Positions 1 through 5,837 of a DNA stretch of 5,837 bases are shown here, one piece after another. The stretch covers positions 1-5,837 of the forward strand of contig WLHW01000067.1 in NCBI GenBank assembly GCA_009702525.1, in the 5' to 3' direction. The notes beneath the pieces are model-generated. The model had not been told where the DNA came from, made no database searches, and saw only the letters and a program-made list of their open reading frames with translations. The translations under genes were made by a program, and so were the position numbers. Position 1 is the stretch's first letter, and each line of letters opens with the position of its first letter. The stretch comes from Actinomycetota bacterium (GTDB lineage Bacteria; Actinomycetota; Actinomycetes; Nanopelagicales; Nanopelagicaceae).

Positions 1-170
1 ACTAACAAAACCCGCTCGGTTATGGCTTAACTATTTGTTAGGCCCGTCGCACTGAGAGTCATCGACCGAATAAACGGACCGAGATGATTCACCTAGCCCT
101 AAGGCCAAGGCAGTGCTGAGATGTCACCAGCGGATTGCTCTGCTGGTGCAGGTGGAATCTTACCTGAGGT
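1..170 (+). ncRNA. Possible structured RNA, cut by the left edge; identity unknown
   Basis: This stretch lies downstream of the last minus-strand gene and holds no convincing protein gene in any frame. It contains several inverted repeats: 24-31 with 37-44, 56-63 with 83-90, 125-133 with 140-148, and 149-155 with 160-166, plus a longer-range pair 49-54 with 111-116 that encloses the second. In the first four, the imperfect positions are G-U pairs if the RNA is read from the plus strand, but A-C mismatches if read from the minus strand. This asymmetry suggests a functional plus-strand RNA converging on the operon. The first 30 bases can also be read as a short frame ending in TAA inside a hairpin, as in tmRNA, but no tRNA-like 3' end follows. 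The fold was judged by eye, and a leader or terminator region of a neighbouring gene is an alternative. Confidence 0.33.
125..148. other. Strong inverted repeat; possible transcription end signal
   Basis: Two arms of nine bases (125-133 and 140-148) flank a six-base loop. Seven outer pairs are Watson-Crick on both strands, and the eighth pair is G-U in plus-strand RNA but A-C in minus-strand RNA. It starts 35 bases beyond the stop codon of the glycosyltransferase, where the minus-strand operon could end. No T-rich run follows on either side, so it is not a standard intrinsic terminator; it may instead be a helix of the putative structured RNA that covers this region. Confidence 0.3.
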
Positions 171-182
171 GCGCGAGCAGAT

Positions 183-875
183 TTACCGCCCGATGAGGCG
201 CAAAAGCCCCCAAGATGTGATGCGAAGGACGGCCTCTAGGGCAATTGCCGCCGACATTTTTGATTGGCCTTGGGCCCGCTCGATGAAGGTAATAGGGATC
301 TCCCCGACCGATCCCCCACATGCGATAGCCCGCCGGGTCATTTCGATCTGAAAGCAATAGCCCTCACTCTTAATTGTTGAGATACCCATCCGCTTGAGAA
401 GCTGTACGTTATAGATTCGAAAGCCAGAAGTCGTATCTTTTACATCCAGGGACAGCAAAAGATTGGCATAAGTATTTGCACCTTTTGATAAATACTCTCT
501 GAACTTACTCCAATTTTCGATTGCGCCATCGGCTACCCATCTCGATCCGATCAACAGTTCACTAGTACCAATCCACTCCATCATTGTCTTTAAATCCTCT
601 ACTCGATGCGAACCATCGGCATCCATCTCTATGACATTGGTATATCCGCGCTCCAGCGCAATCGCAAAACCAGTTCGGTATGCGTTGCCTAATCCCATTT
701 TTCCGGAACGAGTAATGACTTCAATTCCATGCGCGATGCAAACTTGGGCTGTTCCATCGGGCGAACCATCATCAATCACCAAGACATCAACGGCAAGCGT
801 GCTCAGTGAGTCTAGAAGTGAGCCGATGCTTTCTACTTCGTTGTACGTGGGAATAACAACTAAAGAAGTATTCAT
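183..875 (-). CDS. GT2 glycosyltransferase, polyprenol-phosphate mannosyltransferase (Dpm1/Ppm1-like)
   Basis: The 230-residue product is probably a GDP-mannose:polyprenyl-phosphate mannosyltransferase, making the lipid-linked mannose donor used at the membrane for glycan or protein mannosylation. It shows the GT-A fold signatures in order: VIPTYNE (7-13), VIDDGSPDGT (33-42), the metal-binding DAD (85-87) followed by GSH, GSRWV (110-114), NW (121-122), TSGFRIY (149-155), GYCFQIE (172-178) and ERAQGQSKMS (199-208). This set is characteristic of the Dpm1 family rather than of generic GT2 enzymes. The length fits a catalytic domain alone: there is no C-terminal membrane segment and no fused apolipoprotein N-acyltransferase domain, unlike mycobacterial Ppm1. 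The start ATG overlaps the xerC stop codon as ATGA, so translation is probably coupled. No Shine-Dalgarno-like sequence precedes it. The family is secure; the exact sugar and lipid are inferred. Confidence 0.9.
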   Translation of the reverse strand: MNTSLVVIPTYNEVESIGSLLDSLSTLAVDVLVIDDGSPDGTAQVCIAHGIEVITRSGKMGLGNAYRTGFAIALERGYTNVIEMDADGSHRVEDLKTMMEWIGTSELLIGSRWVADGAIENWSKFREYLSKGANTYANLLLSLDVKDTTSGFRIYNVQLLKRMGISTIKSEGYCFQIEMTRRAIACGGSVGEIPITFIERAQGQSKMSAAIALEAVLRITSWGLLRLIGR

Positions 876-1786
876 GCCCGCGGGTGCGCCTGTTTAAATA
901 CTTTTTGCAATCGCGCGGTTGAAACGTGTGTATAGATTTGAGTTGTTGCAAGTGATGCATGACCCAAAATCTCTTGAACCGTGCGCAAGTCTGCTCCACC
1001 TTCTAATAGATGCGTAGCTGCCGAATGACGCAATGCATGTGGGCCCATTCGCTCTATACCCTCTATCGCCGATAACGCTTCATACACAACTGTTCTAACT
1101 GTGCGCTGATCAATACGTTTGCCGCGGACACCAAGAAAAACTGCGTTAGCAGATTGAGCATTAGCTACTGATTCTCGACCATCTTTTAACCATGTCTGTA
1201 ATGCAGCAACTGCAGGTCGGCCCATAGGTATTGTGCGTTCTTTATTGCCTTTACCTAAAACCCTAATCGTATTTCGGTTGTAATCAATATCGCCGATATC
1301 TAAGCCGCATAGTTCACCCACGCGTGCACCAGTTGCATACAGAAGTTCGAGCATGGCCACATCGCGCAGTGCAAGCGGCGTTTCTTCCTCTCCAGCTCGC
1401 ATGGCCGCCGAATCCATCGCTAACTTTGCATCGTTCATATCTAAAACTTCCGGCAAAGTTCGATGCCCTTTGGGAGTTGCAAGGGAAACACCCACATCGA
1501 TAGGAATGTATTTATTCTTAAGTGCCCACTTAGTAAAAAGTCGTACTGTCACTGCTCGACGTGAAAGCGTTGTGCGCGCTCCCCCTTTAATCTGCTGATT
1601 TGCTAACCAGGATCGTAAATGCGATAACTGCAACTCAGAAATTTGATTGACGCCAAGAGTTTCCAGATGTTCAAACATAGAGGCTAAATCGCCTATGTAA
1701 GCTCGAACCGTATGAACTGAAAGGTTACGTTCGGCCTCTAAGTGGCGCTGAAAAGCAGCTAGTATCTTTTCAAATTGCTCGCTCAC
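872..1786 (-). CDS. xerC: Tyrosine recombinase XerC
   Basis: This is a site-specific tyrosine recombinase that, with XerD, resolves chromosome dimers at dif during division. Counted from the GTG at 1786 (304 residues), the N-terminal SAM-like core-binding domain spans about 5-90 and the catalytic domain about 105-298. The active-site set is complete: Arg155 in ATGARVGEL, Lys179 in GKGNKER, His250 and Arg253 in PHALRHS, His276 in LGHASL and the nucleophile Tyr285 in TQIYTHV. The C-terminus QAHPRA is typical of actinobacterial XerC. I prefer the GTG start because it places the FQRHL helix about ten residues in, as in known XerC proteins, and lies 10 bases after the cimA stop. A TTG at 1831 gives a 319-residue form overlapping cimA by 35 bases and has an AGAGGA sequence 11 bases upstream, so it remains possible. 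The context is a housekeeping operon, with no excision module or attachment repeats. Confidence 0.92.
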   Translation of the reverse strand: MSEQFEKILAAFQRHLEAERNLSVHTVRAYIGDLASMFEHLETLGVNQISELQLSHLRSWLANQQIKGGARTTLSRRAVTVRLFTKWALKNKYIPIDVGVSLATPKGHRTLPEVLDMNDAKLAMDSAAMRAGEEETPLALRDVAMLELLYATGARVGELCGLDIGDIDYNRNTIRVLGKGNKERTIPMGRPAVAALQTWLKDGRESVANAQSANAVFLGVRGKRIDQRTVRTVVYEALSAIEGIERMGPHALRHSAATHLLEGGADLRTVQEILGHASLATTQIYTHVSTARLQKVFKQAHPRA

Positions 1787-1796
1787 AGGTAAAACT

Positions 1797-3386
1797 TTAC
1801 TCGGGCTTACGTCCTTGACGTAGTAGGCCAAAGGTCAATGCATCCTCTAGCGCCATGGCTGAAGCGGCAATAACGTTTTCGTGGACACCGACAGTGTTCC
1901 ACTCACCTTTGCCATCACTGGTTTCAACTAAGACGCGTGTAATAGCACCAGTACCTAAACGGCCTTCCAGAATACGTACCTTGTAGTCAGTGAGCTCTAG
2001 GATCTCTAGCTCTGGATACAGCTGTTTTAGGCCAGTTCGAAGCGCGGTATCAAAGGCGTTGACTGGACCGTTACCGATTCCTGTACAGACAATCTTTTTA
2101 CCTAAAGCGGTCACAGTTACTTCGGCTTTAGTAAGAATACTTTGATCTTCAGCACGTTCTACCGTTGTTAGCCAATGTTCGATTGTAAAAAATGACGGCC
2201 TCTTACCGTTAATTTCTTCATGTACCAGAAGTTCGAATGAGGCATCCGCGGCTTCAAACGTGAATCCACGCGCCTCCATTTCTTTTACGCGTGCCACAAT
2301 ACGTCCGATGAGCTCTTTGTCTCCACCTAAATCAACACCTAGCTCTTGTGACTTCATCTCAATAGAAGCGCGTCCAGCCATGTCGCTAACCAACATACGC
2401 ATGTCATTACCAACTGCTTCTGGATCCTCGTGTTGGTACAGAGATGGATCAATTTTGATTGCACTCGCATGTAGTCCAGCTTTATGTGCAAAGGCCGACA
2501 CTCCAACATATGGCTGGCGGGCACTGGATGAAACATTTGTTACTTCTGCGATAGCGTGCGAAATTCTAAAAGCTTCTCGCAGTGCATTTTTTGGCAAGAC
2601 TAGTTGCTGCTTTTTTAATTCAAGATTTGCGATGATGGTAACAAGGTCAGCATTACCTGTGCGCTCACCATAACCATTTAATGTTCCTTGAACATGGGTT
2701 GCACCTGCAGCAACAGCGGCCATTGAGTTAGCAACGGCGCAGCCTGTGTCGTTGTGGCAGTGAATACCCAAACGAGCAGAGCTAGCAGTTAATACATCGT
2801 GGACAACGTGGGATAATTCATCGGGCAACATTCCCCCATTGGTATCGCACAAAGCTATTACATCAGCGCCGGCTTCAGCGGCAACCCGTACAACTTCCAA
2901 GGCGTATGCACGATTGCTGCGATAGCCATCAAAAAAGTGTTCAGCATCTAAAAATACGCGTTGTCCCTCTTGAATTAAGTGAGTAACCGAGTCACGAATC
3001 ATTTCTAAGTTTTCATCCAACGTAGTTTTAAGCGCTAATTCAACGTGGCGATCAAAAGCCTTGGCTACTAGCGTTACGGCAGGAGCCCCGCTATCGCGAA
3101 GTGCACCCAGGAGTACATCATCGGCGGCTTTTACATGTGGTCGGCGGGTAGCACCAAAGGCGACAAACGTTGCATTTTTTAGCACTAACTCTTTCTTGGC
3201 GCGAGCAAAGAACTCAGTATCTTTTGGGTTAGCACCAGGCCAACCGCCTTCGATAAAACCAACACCCAAATCATCTAAGTGCCTCGCAATCGCTAACTTG
3301 TCATGAACCGAGAGATTTAATCCCTCTTGTTGTGCGCCATCGCGCAGCGTGGTGTCATAGATATGAAAGGCATCAGATACTGGCAT
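1797..3386 (-). CDS. cimA: (R)-citramalate synthase
   Basis: The enzyme condenses pyruvate with acetyl-CoA to (R)-citramalate, the first step of the threonine-independent route to isoleucine. The 529-residue product has a DRE-TIM barrel over about 1-280: YDTTLRDGAQQEG (10-22, with catalytic Arg15 and metal-binding Asp16), the metal ligands in HCHND (209-213) and NGYGERTGNADL (237-248). A linker with AFAHKAGLHASAI (298-310) follows, and then a C-terminal LeuA-type regulatory domain from about 390 to 525, which normally carries the feedback site. The DGAQQEG variant, the overall length and the GYGERTGNADL motif match the long citramalate synthase family rather than 2-isopropylmalate synthase (usually SRDGNQ) or homocitrate synthase. 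The ATG follows the ilvE stop with no intervening base (TAAATG), and no clear Shine-Dalgarno is seen. The leuB and ilvE neighbours support the isoleucine role. Confidence 0.94.
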   Translation of the reverse strand: MPVSDAFHIYDTTLRDGAQQEGLNLSVHDKLAIARHLDDLGVGFIEGGWPGANPKDTEFFARAKKELVLKNATFVAFGATRRPHVKAADDVLLGALRDSGAPAVTLVAKAFDRHVELALKTTLDENLEMIRDSVTHLIQEGQRVFLDAEHFFDGYRSNRAYALEVVRVAAEAGADVIALCDTNGGMLPDELSHVVHDVLTASSARLGIHCHNDTGCAVANSMAAVAAGATHVQGTLNGYGERTGNADLVTIIANLELKKQQLVLPKNALREAFRISHAIAEVTNVSSSARQPYVGVSAFAHKAGLHASAIKIDPSLYQHEDPEAVGNDMRMLVSDMAGRASIEMKSQELGVDLGGDKELIGRIVARVKEMEARGFTFEAADASFELLVHEEINGKRPSFFTIEHWLTTVERAEDQSILTKAEVTVTALGKKIVCTGIGNGPVNAFDTALRTGLKQLYPELEILELTDYKVRILEGRLGTGAITRVLVETSDGKGEWNTVGVHENVIAASAMALEDALTFGLLRQGRKPE

Positions 3387-4466
3387 TTATTTAACCGCGC
3401 TCATCCAATTATGTGTATCGACTACAGTGCCATGTTGTATTGCTAAAAGCGCATTTCGAATCTGCATGGTGATCACACCAGGTTGACCGTCTCCTGTCAC
3501 CCATGTACCCATCACGCTTTTAGCTTGACCTACAGGTGAGACAACTGCCGCAGTTCCGCAGGCAAAAATTTCGGAGATCTCACCAGATGCAACACCTTCG
3601 CGCCAATCATCGATACTGATCATGACTTCATCAGTCTTGTACCCTAAATCTTTCGCAACGCTTAAAATTGAATCACGTGTGATTCCGGGAAGTAACGTGC
3701 CGGTAAGTTTTGGCGTCACAACAGTTGCGCTTGAACCGCTACCTTTAACAAAGTACAGGTTCATGCCGCCCATCTCTTCAACCCATTTACGCTCTATTGC
3801 ATCAATCCATACAACTTGATCACAGCCCTCTTTAGCCGCAGCTTTTTGTGCGACTAATGACGCCGCATAATTTCCACCACACTTGGCCTCACCGGTTCCA
3901 CCTTGAGCTGCTCGAACATACTCAGTTGAAATCCATACAGATACGGCCTTGGAGGGATCAAAGTAAGCACCTGCCGGGGTAGCAATCAACATGTACAAAG
4001 CTTTATTAGATGGTCGAACGCCTAAACCAACTTCAGTTGCAAACATAAATGGACGAATATATAGAGACTCGCCAACTTTATTAGGTACCCAGCCGCCGTC
4101 TTGCTGAAGTAACGCATCCACAGTCTCGAGAAAAAGCGCTTCGGGCATCTCTGGCAAAGCCAAGCGGGCCGCCGATTTAGCAAAGCGTTTGGCATTGGCT
4201 TCTGGACGAAAAAGTGAAATCGAACCATCTGGCTGGCGATACGCCTTCATCCCCTCAAAGATTTCTTGACCGTAATGAAAAACCGCTGTTGCTGGATCTA
4301 ATGAGATTGGTCCATAAGGTTTTAGTTCAGGTTCTCCCCAACCTTCTTTTTCACTCCACTCGCACACGACCATGTGGTCTGTGTAGTACTTACCAAAACC
4401 ACCCTCAGCAACAAGTGCATCACGGGTAGCAGCATCTTTAGCATGTGGGTTGAGTGATATTTTCAT
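3387..4466 (-). CDS. ilvE: Branched-chain amino acid aminotransferase
   Basis: This PLP enzyme of fold type IV interconverts Ile, Leu and Val with their 2-oxo acids using glutamate/2-oxoglutarate, the final step of branched-chain synthesis. The 359-residue length and sequence fit the group II, eukaryote- and actinobacteria-like branch rather than the shorter E. coli IlvE type. Visible signatures are FHYGQEIFEGMKAYR (63-77), RPFMFATE (138-145), the Schiff-base Lys195 in EAKCGGNYAASL, EEMGGMNLYFV (230-240), GTLLPGITRDSIL (256-268) and the cofactor-phosphate loop FACGTAAVVSPVG (301-313). All key residues are present. The ATG lies four bases after the leuB stop, and nothing resembling a Shine-Dalgarno precedes it, so reinitiation from leuB is likely. 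The gene is followed directly by cimA. Confidence 0.96.
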   Translation of the reverse strand: MKISLNPHAKDAATRDALVAEGGFGKYYTDHMVVCEWSEKEGWGEPELKPYGPISLDPATAVFHYGQEIFEGMKAYRQPDGSISLFRPEANAKRFAKSAARLALPEMPEALFLETVDALLQQDGGWVPNKVGESLYIRPFMFATEVGLGVRPSNKALYMLIATPAGAYFDPSKAVSVWISTEYVRAAQGGTGEAKCGGNYAASLVAQKAAAKEGCDQVVWIDAIERKWVEEMGGMNLYFVKGSGSSATVVTPKLTGTLLPGITRDSILSVAKDLGYKTDEVMISIDDWREGVASGEISEIFACGTAAVVSPVGQAKSVMGTWVTGDGQPGVITMQIRNALLAIQHGTVVDTHNWMSAVK

Positions 4467-4470
4467 GGTC

Positions 4471-5505
4471 TTATAGCGCTGCGACTAGCGCATCTCCTAC
4501 CTCGGTTGTGCTTCGTTTTTTATCTGCTCGTGTTAATAGATCCGATGCCACTGCTCGTTCAATATCGCGAGCAGCATCGGAATAGCCCAAGTGATCTAAC
4601 ATCATGGCAACTGACATAACTGTCGCTGTTGGATCTGCGATATTTTTGCCGGCTATATCTGGTGCTGAACCATGAACAGGCTCAAACATTGATGGGAATT
4701 TTCGAGTTGGATTGATATTGCCTGAAGCTGCAAGTCCGATACCACCGCAGATAGCTGCGGCGATATCAGTCAATATGTCTCCGAATAAATTATCGGTAAC
4801 TACCACATCAAAGCGCTCAGGGTTTGTAACAAAGAACATCGAAGCTGCATCAACGTGTAGGTAATCAGTTGTAACAGTCGGATACTCTTTAGCAACTTCG
4901 TTGAATGTACGAGTCCATAAACTACCCGCACGAGTTAAGACGTTGTTCTTATGAACAAGGGTTAACTTCTTGCGATCACGCTTGAGTGCGCGCTCAAATG
5001 CATCACGAATAACCCGTTCTGCGCCGCGACGAGTATTTAAACTCTCTTCCGTTGCAATCTCAGCATCTGTACCTTCTGCAAGCACTCCACCAGCACCGAC
5101 ATAAGGACCTTCGGTGCCTTCACGCACAACAATAAAATCGATGGGGGCTTTAGTAGCAAGGGGTCCTGTGACTCCAGGCATCAAGCGGGCTGGGCGCAAA
5201 TTGATGTAGTGATCAAAGGCAAACCGCAGCTTGAGTAACAGGCCACGCTCTAGAACACCACTGGGAACCGTTGGATCTCCAACTGCACCAAGCAAAATGA
5301 CATCTTTAGTCGCAAGTTCAGCCAGCGTTGCATCAGGTAGAACTTCACCCGTGCGATGCCAAAAGCCAGCACCTAAGTCATAGGACGTTTTGTTAAAGCT
5401 GATGCCGTACTTTGTAGATACAGCATCTAGAACTTTCAGGCCTTCGTTAACTACTTCAGGTCCGATTCCATCGCCTGCGATAACGGCTAAGTTAATTGTG
5501 CTCAT
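4471..5505 (-). CDS. leuB: 3-isopropylmalate dehydrogenase
   Basis: LeuB oxidatively decarboxylates (2R,3S)-3-isopropylmalate to 2-oxoisocaproate for leucine. In cells with citramalate synthase the same activity converts 3-methylmalate to 2-oxobutyrate for isoleucine. The 344-residue protein has GDGIGPE (11-17), substrate-binding Arg94, Arg104 and Arg128 in LKLRFAF, NLRPAR and VREGTEGPY, Tyr135, Lys186 in VHKNNVL, metal ligands Asp219, Asp243 and Asp247 around DNLFGDILTD (238-247), and the coenzyme loop EPVHGSAPDIAGK (275-287). Asp283 in that loop is the residue associated with NAD rather than NADP use. The length matches the short actinobacterial LeuB type. Its ATG overlaps the serA stop by one base (TAATG), with a GGTGGA sequence four bases upstream as a weak ribosome-binding site. 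Confidence 0.96.
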   Translation of the reverse strand: MSTINLAVIAGDGIGPEVVNEGLKVLDAVSTKYGISFNKTSYDLGAGFWHRTGEVLPDATLAELATKDVILLGAVGDPTVPSGVLERGLLLKLRFAFDHYINLRPARLMPGVTGPLATKAPIDFIVVREGTEGPYVGAGGVLAEGTDAEIATEESLNTRRGAERVIRDAFERALKRDRKKLTLVHKNNVLTRAGSLWTRTFNEVAKEYPTVTTDYLHVDAASMFFVTNPERFDVVVTDNLFGDILTDIAAAICGGIGLAASGNINPTRKFPSMFEPVHGSAPDIAGKNIADPTATVMSVAMMLDHLGYSDAARDIERAVASDLLTRADKKRSTTEVGDALVAAL

Positions 5506-5837
5506 TAATCCACCAAAACAACTGCACGAACGGATTCGGCACCTGTCTCTTTCTTGATCGTTGCCAATAAACCATCACTCACATCAGAGTCAACGGTAAG
5601 TGCCATCAAAGCTTTACCGCCGGCACCACTACGAGCGACCTGCATGCCAGCAATGTTGATGTTGGCTTGTCCCAGTGTGTGACCAACCGTGCCAATCACG
5701 CCTGGCTGATCCACGTAGCGCAAGAAGAGAATATGAGCAGTAGGTGGAAGATCCAACGAAAATGAATCAATTCCAATAATTTTTTGTGTCTGCTTAATTC
5801 CCATCAATGTTCCATCAACGGTAATTGACTTACCGCT
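5505..5837 (-). CDS. serA: D-3-phosphoglycerate dehydrogenase, C-terminal part
   Basis: Only the last 110 codons are in the window; the open frame continues through the right edge, so a start inside the window (such as TTG at 5807) would be an artefact. The visible part begins at the end of the intervening (ASB) domain, with VDGTLMGIKQTQKI leading into a strand region. It is followed by a complete ACT domain from about visible residue 35: RYVDQPGVIGTVGHTLGQAN, then INIAGMQVAR and a closing VRAVVLVD. This is the regulatory end of SerA, which oxidises 3-phosphoglycerate at the entry to serine synthesis. Tyr41, Asp43 and Asn61 of the visible part fall at positions corresponding to serine-contacting residues in mycobacterial SerA, so serine feedback is plausible. 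The catalytic NAD-binding domain lies outside the window and was not seen. The gene leads directly into leuB, an arrangement common in actinobacteria. Confidence 0.92.
   Translation of the reverse strand, partial: SGKSITVDGTLMGIKQTQKIIGIDSFSLDLPPTAHILFLRYVDQPGVIGTVGHTLGQANINIAGMQVARSGAGGKALMALTVDSDVSDGLLATIKKETGAESVRAVVLVD

Noticed and set aside
1..300. Ordinary one-piece tmRNA, RNase P RNA, SRP RNA or a tRNA on either strand
   Set aside because: No T-loop and CCA end, no RNase P conserved core (such as GAGGAAAGTCC or ACAGAA near the 3' end), no SRP GGAAG-type apical loop and no tRNA arms were found.
121..351. Plus-strand open frame of 76 codons beginning at the ATG at 121
   Set aside because: It lies mostly antisense to the well-supported C-terminus of the glycosyltransferase, has no recognisable motifs, and starts next to a hairpin rather than a ribosome-binding site.
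872..1831. Phage or genomic-island integrase marking a mobile element
   Set aside because: The sequence matches housekeeping XerC, including the C-terminal QAHPRA, sits inside an operon, and has no flanking direct repeats, tRNA target or excisionase.
1797..3386. 2-isopropylmalate synthase (leuA) or homocitrate synthase
   Set aside because: The TTLRDGAQQEG motif, the GYGERTGNADL motif and the linkage to leuB and ilvE fit the long CimA family better than LeuA, which typically has SRDGNQ.
5505..5807. A free-standing 100-residue ACT-domain regulator beginning at 5807
   Set aside because: The frame stays open to the right edge and the upstream residues (SITVDGT) match the SerA domain that precedes the ACT domain, so this is the truncated end of serA.

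Overview
This window looks like core chromosome from a small-genome, moderate-to-low-GC actinobacterium. The XerC, BCAT, LeuB and SerA ACT proteins have actinobacterial character (for example the XerC C-terminus QAHPRA), but the base composition is well below that of typical soil actinobacteria and the genes are packed with almost no spacer. A streamlined freshwater actinobacterium of the acI/Nanopelagicales type is my best guess. This is inference from gene order and composition, not from a marker gene.

All six protein genes lie on the minus strand, so transcription runs from right to left. In order they are: the 3' end of serA (phosphoglycerate dehydrogenase, cut by the right edge), leuB (3-isopropylmalate dehydrogenase), ilvE (branched-chain aminotransferase), cimA (citramalate synthase), xerC (tyrosine recombinase of chromosome dimer resolution) and a GT2 glycosyltransferase resembling polyprenol-phosphate mannose synthase. 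The junctions are a TAATG overlap, a 4-base gap, a zero-base gap, a short gap (or an overlap, depending on the xerC start) and an ATGA overlap. This strongly suggests one polycistronic unit with coupled translation. No promoter is visible inside it, so its promoter should lie to the right of the window.

The amino-acid genes work together. CimA makes (R)-citramalate from pyruvate and acetyl-CoA. LeuB, with LeuCD encoded elsewhere, takes it to 2-oxobutyrate, the isoleucine precursor, and also serves leucine synthesis. IlvE performs the last transamination for Ile, Leu and Val. SerA starts serine synthesis. XerC and the mannosyltransferase are functionally unrelated passengers at the 3' end of the unit.

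The left 182 bases have no convincing protein gene. They can fold into several hairpins that pair fully only in plus-strand RNA, because their wobble positions are G-U on that strand and A-C on the other. This is the most unexplained part of the window: it may be the 3' part of a structured RNA gene running toward the operon, and a tmRNA-like reading of its first 30 bases is possible but weak. I see no novel multi-gene system, CRISPR array, mobile element or tRNA.
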